11,636 bases of DNA from an uncultured Oscillospiraceae bacterium (GTDB taxonomy: Bacteria > Bacillota > Clostridia > Oscillospirales > Oscillospiraceae): NCBI GenBank assembly GCA_910579595.1, contig CAJTVM010000079.1:1-11636 (forward strand), read 5' to 3'. Numbering within the stretch: the first letter of the stretch is position 1; each line of letters opens with the position of its first letter. The position numbers were made by a program, and so were the translations under genes. Under the pieces are notes generated by a model that was not told the DNA's origin, searched no databases, and saw nothing but the letters and a program-made list of their open reading frames with translations. Positions 5,941 through 11,636 of this stretch are shown here, piece after piece.

Positions 5941-7221
5941 ATGAGCGACAGTTTTGCCTTTGATTTGGAAGCGGCCAGATCCATGGTGGATGCTTTTGCC
6001 CTGACCGCCGGCGTCCGGTGCCGGCTGCTGGGCGCCCAGGGGGAGACGCTGCACCAGCGCGGCGCGCCGGAGGACGAATGCGCCTATCTGAAGGCGCTTC
6101 CGGGCACGCCGCCCCCCTGCGTGGAGCTGCACCTGCGGGGGGTGCGGCAGGCGGAGCAGCTGGGGGGGCGGTACATCTACTCCTGTGCCTCCGGGCTGAC
6201 CTACTGCGCCAGCCCCATCCTGGTGGGCGGCGCGTTGGCCGGGGGGCTTGTGGCCGGACCGGTGCTGCTGGTGGAGACGGAGGATCCGCTGGAGGATTTG
6301 GCCGAACGCCGCCAGGTTCCCTGGGGCAGGGTGGAGGCGCTCCAGGCGTTTCTGGGGGGCATCCCCCACAGCTCGCCGGACCGGACGAGCCAGCTCTCCC
6401 TCCAGCTGTTTGCCAACGCGGTGTGCGTGGGGGACAGCAGCCGGACGCTGATCCTCCGGCGGGGCGAGGGGCTGCGGCAGCGGGCCATCGGCCAGTATGT
6501 CCAGCAGGTGAAAAACAGCGGGCAGGGCGGACGGTATCCCATCGAAAAGGAGCAGGAGCTGTCCAATGCCGTGGCCCGGGGGGATCGGAGCACCGCCAAC
6601 GCCCTGCTCAACGAGCTGCTGGGGCATATTTTCTTCTTCACCGCCGATCCGGGCATCGCCCAGAACCGCATCGCCGAGCTGCTGCTGGTTCTGTCCCGGG
6701 CGGCCATCCAGGGCGGGGGAAATCCGGAGGCGGTGCTGGATCTCAGCGACCAATATATCGATAAACTGCGCAGCCTCCGCTCCCAGGAGGAGGTGGCGCA
6801 GTGGCTGTCCCACGCCCTGCGGCGCTACACCGATTTGGTGTTTGATCTGGTGGACTCCAAGCACCGGAACATCATCCGCAAGGCCATGAGCTATATGCGC
6901 CTGAACTGCGCGAGGAACCTGACGCTGGGGGAGGTGGCTGACCATGTGGGCTACTCCCATACCCATTTCTCCAAGATGTTCAAGGAGGAGACGGGATGCA
7001 GCTTCCGCACCTCCCTCAACCAGATCCGGGTGGAAAAGAGCAAGGTGCTGCTGCTGGCGGGCAGCGCGCCCATGTCGGAGATCTACTCGGCCTGCGGTTT
7101 TGAGGATCAGAGTTATTTCTGCAAAGTGTTCAAAAAAATGGTGGGCGTGACCCCGGACCGCTACCGCAAGCAAAGCCGCAGCATTGATCCGGGCCGGGAG
7201 CGGGACAGCGGGCAGGGATAA
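5941..7221 (+). CDS. AraC-family transcriptional regulator with N-terminal PocR sensory domain
   Basis: A 426-residue DNA-binding regulator. Residues 5-105 match the PocR ligand-binding domain: a Cys-containing block (C47, C59) followed by the hallmark YIYSCASGLTYCASPI (C81, C88), where the family usually reads C-H-A-G-L, and a Gly/Val-rich beta region GGLVAGPVLLVE. A helical middle (about 150-300) precedes a C-terminal AraC double helix-turn-helix (about 313-416) with LTLGEVADHVGYSHTHFSKMFKEETG and MSEIYSACGFEDQSYFCKVFKKMVGVTPDRYR. The ATG has AAGGAG at 5928-5933, 7 bases upstream. PocR of Salmonella controls cobalamin and propanediol genes, and PocR-AraC proteins commonly sit beside corrinoid methyltransferase genes in clostridia; here the next gene is a corrinoid protein, so I infer it activates that promoter. 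The ligand is unknown. Confidence 0.9.
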   Translation: MSDSFAFDLEAARSMVDAFALTAGVRCRLLGAQGETLHQRGAPEDECAYLKALPGTPPPCVELHLRGVRQAEQLGGRYIYSCASGLTYCASPILVGGALAGGLVAGPVLLVETEDPLEDLAERRQVPWGRVEALQAFLGGIPHSSPDRTSQLSLQLFANAVCVGDSSRTLILRRGEGLRQRAIGQYVQQVKNSGQGGRYPIEKEQELSNAVARGDRSTANALLNELLGHIFFFTADPGIAQNRIAELLLVLSRAAIQGGGNPEAVLDLSDQYIDKLRSLRSQEEVAQWLSHALRRYTDLVFDLVDSKHRNIIRKAMSYMRLNCARNLTLGEVADHVGYSHTHFSKMFKEETGCSFRTSLNQIRVEKSKVLLLAGSAPMSEIYSACGFEDQSYFCKVFKKMVGVTPDRYRKQSRSIDPGRERDSGQG

Positions 7222-7270
7222 AAAATATCAGCTTTTTTTGGTAATTTTAACGCCTGTTCTCCCGGCCTTG

Positions 7271-7299
7271 TTGCGGTTTTTTCTTGTTTCTGATAAGAT
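7271..7299 (+). promoter_or_regulatory. Probable promoter of the corrinoid protein gene
   Basis: TTGCGG (7271-7276), 17-base spacer and TAAGAT (7294-7299); both hexamers are weak, as expected for an activator-dependent promoter. A T-rich stretch (7230-7250) lies upstream. The leader holds CCAT-ATC-ATGG (7314-7324), a small dyad. No proper terminator separates this gene from the regulator, so some read-through is likely. Confidence 0.5.
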
Positions 7300-7355
7300 T
7301 ACCCCAGCATGGCCCATATCATGGATGGGACGAAGATAAAACGGAGGTATTTTTT

Positions 7356-7991
7356 ATGAGTATTTTAACTGATATTGGCGAGGCCCTGGAGCGCGGCAAG
7401 CGCAAGCAGGTCACGCAGCTGGTCCAGCAGGCGCTGGACGAGGGCCTGTCCCCCCAGCAGATCCTCACCGAGGGCCTGCTGCCCGGCATGGATCGGGTGG
7501 GCGTCAAGTTCCGCAACAACGAGGTGTTCGTCCCCGAGGTGCTGGTGGCCGCCCGTGCCATGAGCGCGGGCACCGAGGTGCTCAAGCCCCTGCTGGCCGA
7601 GGGCGGCGGCGTCAGCAAGGGCAAGGCCGTCATCGGCACCGTTAAGGGCGATCTGCATGACATCGGCAAGAACCTGGTCAAGATGATGATCGAGGGCAAG
7701 GGCATCGAGGTCGTGGATCTGGGCGTGGATGTGGCTCCCGAGACCTTTGCCCAGGCCGCCATTGAGCAAAACGCGGACATCATCTGCTGCTCCTCCCTGC
7801 TCACCACTACCATGCCCGTCATGGGCGACGTAGTCAAGGCCGCCGAGGGCGCCGGCATCCGCGGGAAGGTGAAGATCATGGTGGGCGGCGCCCCCGTGAC
7901 CCAGGAGTTCTGCGACTCCATCGGCGCGGACTTCTACACCGCCGACGCGGCCTCTGCCGCCATCTGCGCCGCTGAGATTCTCTCCGCGTAA
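7356..7991 (+). CDS. Methyltransferase corrinoid protein (MtxC / B12-binding family)
   Basis: A 211-residue methyl carrier that holds a corrinoid cofactor and shuttles a methyl group between two partner methyltransferases. Residues 1-88 form the helical cap domain (PGMDRVGVKFRNNEVFVPEVLVAARAM). The Rossmann B12 domain follows with the base-off signature GDLHDIGKNLV, that is D99-x-H101-x-x-G104, His101 being the lower cobalt ligand, then S146-x-L148 and GG at 177-178, 28 residues later as in the SxL-x26-28-GG pattern. The start at 7356 is set by GGAGG (7343-7347) at 8 bases; an upstream in-frame ATG at 7284 would overlap the promoter and adds residues foreign to the family. It resembles the methylamine/methanol-type carriers (MtbC, MtmC, MtaC, MttC), but the substrate cannot be told without its methyltransferase, which is not in the window. 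Confidence 0.95.
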   Translation: MSILTDIGEALERGKRKQVTQLVQQALDEGLSPQQILTEGLLPGMDRVGVKFRNNEVFVPEVLVAARAMSAGTEVLKPLLAEGGGVSKGKAVIGTVKGDLHDIGKNLVKMMIEGKGIEVVDLGVDVAPETFAQAAIEQNADIICCSSLLTTTMPVMGDVVKAAEGAGIRGKVKIMVGGAPVTQEFCDSIGADFYTADAASAAICAAEILSA

Positions 7992-8023
7992 GCTGTTTTG
8001 AACCAAATGAAATACCATCCGTT

Positions 8024-8270
8024 CCGTGGTTTGGGCAGGGTTGACGCACTGCCCGGGCTGAACAAGACAATCGGGTGAGACTCCCGAACGGTACCGCCGC
8101 TGTGTGCAGCCGAGGGGCCCTTCCGGCGAAAGCCAGTCACTGGAGCAATCCGGGAAGGCGAAGGGACCCGCGGGGATAAATCCCCACAGGCGCGAGTCAG
8201 AAGACCTACGGAAACGGCCGCCGTCCCCTGCGGGTAACAGGGAGCCGGCGTCTGTACCCAACCAAACACA
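8024..8270 (+). promoter_or_regulatory. Cobalamin riboswitch
   Basis: The stretch carries the conserved B12-aptamer blocks in order: GGGTGAGACTCCCGAACGG (8073-8091), the GCCGCTGTGTGCAG segment (8096-8109), the B12 box AGCCAGTCACTGG (8131-8143), CGGGAAGGCG (8151-8160) and GCGAGTCAGAAGACCT (8192-8207). A closing P1 helix can form between about 8026-8035 and 8257-8269, with a GGGCAG/CTGCCC hairpin (8033-8038 with 8049-8054) and a 3' hairpin CCCTG/CAGGG (8226-8230 with 8238-8242). It starts about 30 bases after the corrinoid protein stop, with no promoter that I can see between them, so it probably acts within the operon on the downstream activase and DUF2284 genes. Confidence 0.95.
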
Positions 8271-8306
8271 GCCGCGGCATCCCATGATGATGCCGCGGCC
8301 ATTTTT
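8271..8306 (+). terminator. Riboswitch expression platform: intrinsic terminator
   Basis: GCCGCGGCATC (8271-8281) pairs perfectly with GATGCCGCGGC (8289-8299), an 11-bp stem with a 7-base loop, followed by CATTTTT. It abuts the riboswitch 3' side and ends just before the ribosome site of the activase gene. This suggests transcriptional attenuation, by analogy OFF when cobalamin is bound. I could not resolve one clear antiterminator by eye; CCGCGG at 8168-8173 is a candidate partner. Confidence 0.9.
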
Positions 8307-8325
8307 ATGAAGGAGAGGTCGTGCT

Positions 8326-9864
8326 ATGAATATCACGGTACTGCTGGATGCGGGGCCGCGGGTGCTTCCCGCCGCGCCGGAGCAGAGCCTGCTGGATGTG
8401 CTGCGGGAGCACGGCGGCTTGCCCCTCCACGCCCCCTGCGGCGGGGCGGGGACGTGCCAAAAATGTACGGTATACCTGTCCGGCCCCGAGGGGGAGCGGC
8501 CTGTGCTGGCCTGCCGCACCCCGGCGGAGGACGGCATGACGCTGCGCCTGCCCCCCGCCGCCCCCCTGGCGGTGGAGGCGCACGGCAATGCGGCGGCGCT
8601 TGCCCCCGATCCGGGGCTGACGGGCTGGGGCGTTGCCTGCGACATCGGCACCACCACGGTGGTGTGCCACCTGGTAGAGCTGTCCACTGGCCGGGTGCTG
8701 GCCACCGTGGGGGAGGGCAATGCCCAGCGTCCCTACGGCGGGGACGTCATCGCCCGGATCAAGGCTTCCATGGAGGGCAGGAGGCCCGCGCTCACCGCCG
8801 CCATCACGGGACAGCTCGCCCGGATGATCGGGGAGCTGTGCGCCTCGGCGGGGATTGGGGTGGCGCAGGTCCGCCGCATGGCGGTGGCCGCCAACACCAC
8901 CATGTGCCATCTGCTAACCGGACTGCCGCCGGACAGCATCGGGGCCGCGCCCTTCACCCCCGCCTCCCTGTTCGGGGACTGCTATGAGGCCCAGGCGCTG
9001 GGCCTGCCCTTCGCTGGGGAGGTCTATCTCTGCCCCGCCGTGTCCGGCTATGTGGGCGGGGACATCACCGCCGATCTGCTGTCCGCCGGACTGGACCGGA
9101 CGGATTCCCCCGCCCTGCTCATCGACGTGGGCACCAACGGTGAGATGGCCTTGGGCTGTGGGGATCGGTTCGTGTGCTGCTCCACCGCCGCCGGCCCCGC
9201 TTTTGAGGGGGCGCAGATCCGCTTCGGTATGACCGCGGCCCCGGGGGCCGTCTCCGGCGTCCGGCTGGAGGACGGCAAGGTGTGCTGCTCGGTGATCGGC
9301 GGCGGGGAGGCCGTGGGCCTGTGCGGATCCGGCCTGATCGACGCGGTGGCTGTCATGCTGGATCTGGGGGCCGTTGACGAGACGGGCCGTATGCTGGACG
9401 CGGAGGAGGACGAGGACGATATCCCGGAGGGGGCCGCGCCCTGCCTGTTCCTGCTGGACGGCGAGCCCGCCTTCCGGCTGACGGGGGAGGTGGCCGTCAC
9501 CCAGCAGGACGTGCGCAAGCTCCAGCTGGGTAAGGGGGCCATCGCCGCCGGGATCCGGGTGCTGCTGGACAGTTACGGCGCGGACTTCGGCCAGGTGGGC
9601 GAACTGCTGCTGGCCGGGGGCTTTGGAAGCTACATCCGCCCGGAGAGCGCCGCCCGCATCGGGCTCATCCCGGCGGAGCTGTTGGGCGTGACCCGCTCCA
9701 TCGGCAACGCCGCCGCCCAGGGCGCGCTGGAGGCATTGGTGTCGGCGCAGGCCAGGGAGCGGCTGGCGCGGCTGCAAAAAACCATGGATTACCGGGAGCT
9801 GTCCGGCCTGCCCCAGTTCAACGAGGCTTATATGGACGCCATGATGTTTCCGGAGGAGGGGTGA
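8326..9864 (+). CDS. Corrinoid activation protein: 2Fe-2S ferredoxin plus ASKHA ATPase (RACo/RamA-like, DUF4445)
   Basis: A 512-residue reductive activase that uses ATP to drive one-electron reduction of inactive Co(II) corrinoid proteins to Co(I). Residues 1-76 are a plant-type 2Fe-2S domain with C38-x5-C44-x2-C47-x15-C63 (APCGGAGTCQKC, LACRT). After a short linker the ASKHA ATPase begins at GWGVACDIGTTTVV (phosphate 1 loop), then GEGNAQRPYGGDVIARI, LLIDVGTNGEMALG (phosphate 2 loop), STAAGPAFEGAQI, GLCGSGLIDAV, and LLLAGGFGSYI with SIGNAAAQGA. It is shorter than the roughly 600-residue RACo of acetogens. The ATG at 8326 has AAGGAGAG (8309-8316) at 9 bases. Sitting beside a corrinoid protein, that protein is its obvious client. 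Expression is under the riboswitch and terminator just upstream; the DUF2284 gene follows 3 bases later. Confidence 0.93.
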   Translation: MNITVLLDAGPRVLPAAPEQSLLDVLREHGGLPLHAPCGGAGTCQKCTVYLSGPEGERPVLACRTPAEDGMTLRLPPAAPLAVEAHGNAAALAPDPGLTGWGVACDIGTTTVVCHLVELSTGRVLATVGEGNAQRPYGGDVIARIKASMEGRRPALTAAITGQLARMIGELCASAGIGVAQVRRMAVAANTTMCHLLTGLPPDSIGAAPFTPASLFGDCYEAQALGLPFAGEVYLCPAVSGYVGGDITADLLSAGLDRTDSPALLIDVGTNGEMALGCGDRFVCCSTAAGPAFEGAQIRFGMTAAPGAVSGVRLEDGKVCCSVIGGGEAVGLCGSGLIDAVAVMLDLGAVDETGRMLDAEEDEDDIPEGAAPCLFLLDGEPAFRLTGEVAVTQQDVRKLQLGKGAIAAGIRVLLDSYGADFGQVGELLLAGGFGSYIRPESAARIGLIPAELLGVTRSIGNAAAQGALEALVSAQARERLARLQKTMDYRELSGLPQFNEAYMDAMMFPEEG

Positions 9865-9867
9865 GCC

Positions 9868-10404
9868 ATGACGGATCAACAGCTGCTGGAGCTGGCTTCG
9901 GGCTTCGGCTTTGACCATGTGGGGATGCTGAACATCCCCGCGCTGGAGTTTGAACCGGGGGTGCGGGAAATGTGCGCCGCCGACCGGTGCAACAACTACG
10001 GGCGGTGCTGGACCTGCCCGCCTTATTGCGGCACGTTGGAGGAGTTTGCCGCCCGGGCGGCCGCCTACCGCCGGGGCATCATCGTCCAGTCCACCGGGCA
10101 GATGGAGGATGACTATGACGTGGAAACCATGCTGGATACCGAGGCCGTCCAGCAGGAGCGGTTCCTGGAGCTGACGGCCAAGGTGCGGGAGCTATATCCT
10201 GGCTGTATGCCCCTGGCGGCGGGGGCCTGCCGCGTCTGCGGCAAGTGCGCCTGTCCGGACGGGCCCTGCCGCTTCCCCGAGCGGGCCATCCCCTCCATGG
10301 AGGCCAGCGGCCTCAACGTGAGCAAAACCTGCGAGGCCTCCGGCGTCAAATACTATTACGGCCCCCGGACCATTACCTTTACCTGCTGCATCTTGGTAGA
10401 CTAA
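9868..10404 (+). CDS. Cys-rich DUF2284-type predicted metal-binding protein
   Basis: A 178-residue cytosolic protein of the DUF2284 type. Cysteines cluster in an N-terminal group (MCAADRCNNYGRCWTCPPYCG, residues about 35-55) and a later group (CRVCGKCACPDGPC), with CEASG and a terminal TCCILVD, the spacing expected of iron-sulfur binding (established knowledge for the family is only predicted metal binding). Members are often next to corrinoid methyltransferase and RamA-like genes in clostridia, so an electron-transfer or corrinoid-handling role is plausible but unproven. The gap to the preceding stop is 3 bases with GGAGGAGGGGTGAGCC before the ATG, so the pair is translationally coupled and shares the riboswitch. 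No clear terminator follows; 10405-10570 has only weak alternative hairpins (CCATTC/GAATGG and CCGCC/GGCGG near 10505-10526). Confidence 0.88.
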   Translation: MTDQQLLELASGFGFDHVGMLNIPALEFEPGVREMCAADRCNNYGRCWTCPPYCGTLEEFAARAAAYRRGIIVQSTGQMEDDYDVETMLDTEAVQQERFLELTAKVRELYPGCMPLAAGACRVCGKCACPDGPCRFPERAIPSMEASGLNVSKTCEASGVKYYYGPRTITFTCCILVD

Positions 10405-10570
10405 ATGATTTGACGAGGGGACTTTCATGCCTCCGCCGCCTGACGCGGCCCGGTCCCCGGACTGCCTACAGCCGGAGCCGGGGCGGTTTGCGCCGCTCTG
10501 TCCACCATTCCGCCGAAGAATGGCGGCGGGAGGGGAGAAAGGTTTAGCGAAAAAGCAGGGAGGTTCGGAA

Positions 10571-10599
10571 TTGCGCCCCGTCTGTGGCTATGATACAAT
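10571..10599 (+). promoter_or_regulatory. Extended -10 promoter of the ACT-domain gene
   Basis: TTGCGC (10571-10576), 17-base spacer, then TGATACAAT: an extended TGn motif (10591-10593) with TACAAT (10594-10599). Transcription would start near 10606, leaving a leader of about 28 bases. It makes the following gene independent of the corrinoid operon. Confidence 0.72.
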
Positions 10600-10633
10600 A
10601 GACCACAAGACAAAGACATAAGGAGTGCAAAGC

Positions 10634-11080
10634 ATGGATCAGGGAAGTAAGCCCGGATATTTTATTGTGGAATCCACCGTACTGCCGGAGATCTACCTGA
10701 AGGTGGCCGAGACAAAGCGGCTGCTGGAGACGGGGGAGGAGCAGACGGTAAACGCCGCCACCCGGCGGACGGGCATCAGCCGCAGTGCGTTTTACAAGTA
10801 CAAGGATGCCATCCGGCCCTTCCAGGATATGCTCCACGGGCGGATTGTCACCATCCAGATCCTCCTGCGCAACCGGCCGGGGGCGCTGTCCGGCGTACTC
10901 AACCTGCTGGCCGGCCGGGGCGGCAACGTGCTCACCATCAACCAGGCCATCCCCGGCGGGGGCGCGGCGGCGGTGACGGTGGGACTGGAGACCAGCGGCC
11001 TTTCGGCAGGGCTGGAGGAGCTGCTGAAGGAGCTGCGCACCCGTTCCGAAGTCATCCGCTGCGAGGTACTGGCGGCATAG
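10634..11080 (+). CDS. pheB: ACT-domain regulatory protein, PheB-like (UPF0735)
   Basis: A 148-residue protein, matching the 147 residues of B. subtilis PheB. The N-terminal half has a helix-turn-helix-like stretch (VNAATRRTGISRSAFYKYKDAI, about residues 39-60) and FQDMLHGRIVTIQILLRNRPGALSGVLNLLAGRGGNVLTINQAIP begins the C-terminal ACT domain (about 70-146), which usually binds an amino acid. I chose ATG 10634 because AAGGAG (10620-10625) is 8 bases ahead; the in-frame GTG at 10625 overlaps that site. In Bacillus pheB adjoins prephenate dehydratase and relatives occur beside hom; here it stands alone, several kilobases from hom. Its molecular role is not established; a regulator of aromatic or aspartate-family synthesis is a guess from family context. 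The symbol is by family resemblance. Confidence 0.85.
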   Translation: MDQGSKPGYFIVESTVLPEIYLKVAETKRLLETGEEQTVNAATRRTGISRSAFYKYKDAIRPFQDMLHGRIVTIQILLRNRPGALSGVLNLLAGRGGNVLTINQAIPGGGAAAVTVGLETSGLSAGLEELLKELRTRSEVIRCEVLAA

Positions 11081-11087
11081 TTACTCA

Positions 11088-11122
11088 TTCTCGAGAAAAA
11101 AGGAACCGAAAAGGGTCTTAGC
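11088..11122. repeat. Dispersed 3' element, copy 2
   Basis: Starts 7 bases after the pheB-like stop. TTCTCGAG, two bases, then AAAAGGAACCGAAAAG and a TCTTAGC tail match 1353-1387, which lies 8 bases after the livF stop. The left arm of the palindrome seen in copy 1 is degraded here (TTACTCATT instead of TTCCTTTTT). The 16-base core is identical in both copies. Confidence 0.6.
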
Positions 11123-11148
11123 CCCGCGAGCTTTAAGTCCGCTGACTA

Positions 11149-11312
11149 AGAACCTGTATTCACAACCTCAATTCACCGTTTGGCCGGGTCTTTTCCCGCC
11201 ATGCCGCGTTAAATTTTCTTGAAATAAACACAATGATTCCTGCGAAAATTTGCCTTGCCTGACGGGAAAATCCCTCGCCCATCCGGCGGTTTCGGCTGTG
11301 AATACAGGTTCT
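11149..11312. mobile_element. MITE-like element, about 164 bp
   Basis: The ends are perfect 16-bp inverted repeats: AGAACCTGTATTCACA (11149-11164) and TGTGAATACAGGTTCT (11297-11312). The interior continues as a long imperfect palindrome, for example TTTTCCCGCCATGCCGCG-type sequence on the left against the inverse of CGGGAAAATCCCTCGCCC on the right. CTAA lies at both outer edges (11146-11149 and 11311-11314), compatible with a short target duplication overlapping the repeat tips. It has no coding capacity and is more AT-rich than its surroundings. A terminal GARCCTGTWT motif is shared with the element end at 11582. Confidence 0.75.
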
Positions 11313-11338
11313 AAATGAAACACCCCGCTTGCCGGATA

Positions 11339-11579
11339 TGAAGTGCCCCCAAAAAGTTAGACAAAAATTGAAGGGAAAAATTGTTTAAGCGGCGGAAAGG
11401 GCTTGTTGTCTGTGAAGAGCGGGCGGCAAGCCCTTTAGCTTTGCCTTGATACGATAGTTGTTGTAGTAGTCGAGATAATCAAGAAGTTCTCTCTTGAAAT
11501 GTTCTATAGAATCAAATTTTTGCAGGTATAGGAGTTCACTCTTGAGCAGGCCAAAGAAATTTTCAATGATGGCGTTGTC
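11339..11579 (-). mobile_element. IS3-family (IS150-like) insertion sequence, 3' remnant
   Basis: On the minus strand this is the right part of an IS3-type element: the last codons of its transposase, a roughly 45-base tail, and a terminal sequence (plus strand TGAAGTGCCCCCAAAAAGTTAGAC, in pieces TGAAGTGCCCCC and AAAAAGTTAGAC from 11339) typical of IS150-group ends that start TG. The left part is missing, because the sequence changes abruptly at about 11579. Outer target duplication cannot be assessed. Confidence 0.8.
11385..11579 (-). pseudogene. IS3-family transposase OrfB, C-terminal fragment
   Basis: The minus strand encodes 64 residues from DNAIIENFFGLLKSEL through YLQKFDSIEHFKRELLDYLD and YYNNYRIKAKLKGLPPALHR to LSAA and a stop. 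This is the C-terminal end of the DDE integrase: the Glu of the DDE triad is in the IIENFF block, and YYNN-Ri-kLkglpP is diagnostic of IS3/IS150 transposases. Upstream of the Asp codon (plus 11577-11579) the expected CYDN context is lost and replaced by unrelated sequence, so the first two catalytic Asp residues are absent from the window. Non-functional as seen. Confidence 0.88.
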
Positions 11580-11636
11580 TAAGAGCCTGTTTGAAATCTT
11601 CTAATGAGGATGGCAATGAGGGCAAACGTGAGAATC
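11580..11636. mobile_element. Probable end of a second insertion sequence inserted in the IS3 transposase
   Basis: At CTAAGAGCCTGTTTGAAATC (from 11579) the transposase similarity stops. GAGCCTGTTTGAAA-like tips next to CTAA are a style I associate with IS5-group elements (from memory, no search). The remaining bases run to the window edge with no stable coding match, so the family is uncertain. Confidence 0.45.

Noticed and set aside
7222..7245. Intrinsic terminator after the AraC gene (AAAAAATATCAGCTTTTTTT)
   Set aside because: The only stem is A-T pairs without a GC core, so it is unlikely to stop transcription efficiently.
7284..7355. Upstream in-frame ATG for the corrinoid protein
   Set aside because: It lies between the predicted -35 and -10 boxes, has no ribosome site and would add residues not found in the family; ATG 7356 has GGAGG at 8 bases.
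8104..8310. Open frame within the riboswitch region
   Set aside because: It coincides with conserved aptamer blocks and the terminator; the RNA explanation accounts for the sequence.
10427..10621. A 64-codon plus-strand frame after the DUF2284 gene with a GAGGGG site 6 bases before its ATG
   Set aside because: The product is Pro/Arg-rich with no recognisable fold, and the pheB promoter and leader lie inside it. Probably non-coding GC-rich sequence.

Overview
The window looks like a GC-rich, low-GC-relative (Firmicutes) anaerobe of the Clostridia, most like the Oscillospiraceae/Ruminococcaceae gut lineage. The reasons are a 408-residue Bacillus-type aspartokinase with an internal start, a PheB-type ACT protein, strong AAGGAG-type Shine-Dalgarno sites, SigA-like promoters, and a corrinoid methyltransferase accessory set of the kind common in gut and acetogenic clostridia. 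The genus is inferred from gene style only. All intact genes are on the + strand.

Left part (1-4341): the end of a branched-chain amino acid ABC importer (livG partial, livF), then homoserine dehydrogenase (hom) and aspartokinase (lysC). Hom and lysC are separated by a 138-bp tandem repeat (two full copies plus 23 bp) that begins on the hom stop codon. LysC carries a strong internal Shine-Dalgarno and in-frame ATG at codon 247, the layout that yields the separate beta subunit in B. subtilis. A 14-bp hairpin lacking a U-tract closes this block.

Middle (4409-5716): a stand-alone gene with its own promoter and a strong intrinsic terminator. It encodes an unrecognised membrane protein with an N-terminal Cys-pair ribbon, six 11-residue YQQGGYQQPGG-like repeats and four or five membrane segments.

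Right-centre (5863-10404): a corrinoid (cobamide) module. It holds a PocR-domain AraC-family regulator with its own promoter, a methyltransferase corrinoid protein with its own promoter, a cobalamin riboswitch followed by an intrinsic terminator, a RACo/RamA-like ferredoxin-ASKHA corrinoid activation ATPase, and a Cys-rich DUF2284-type protein. The likely working scheme is that the regulator senses a substrate or corrinoid and turns on the corrinoid carrier protein, while the riboswitch separately gates the activase and DUF2284 protein. The substrate-specific methyltransferases that should load and unload the carrier are not in this window.

Right end (10571-11636): a PheB-like ACT-domain gene with an extended -10 promoter, followed by a mobile-element patch: a 35-nt dispersed element also found after livF, a roughly 164-bp MITE-like element with 16-bp perfect terminal inverted repeats, and the 3' end of an IS3-family (IS150-like) element whose transposase is cut off by what looks like the end of a second, unrelated insertion sequence running off the window.
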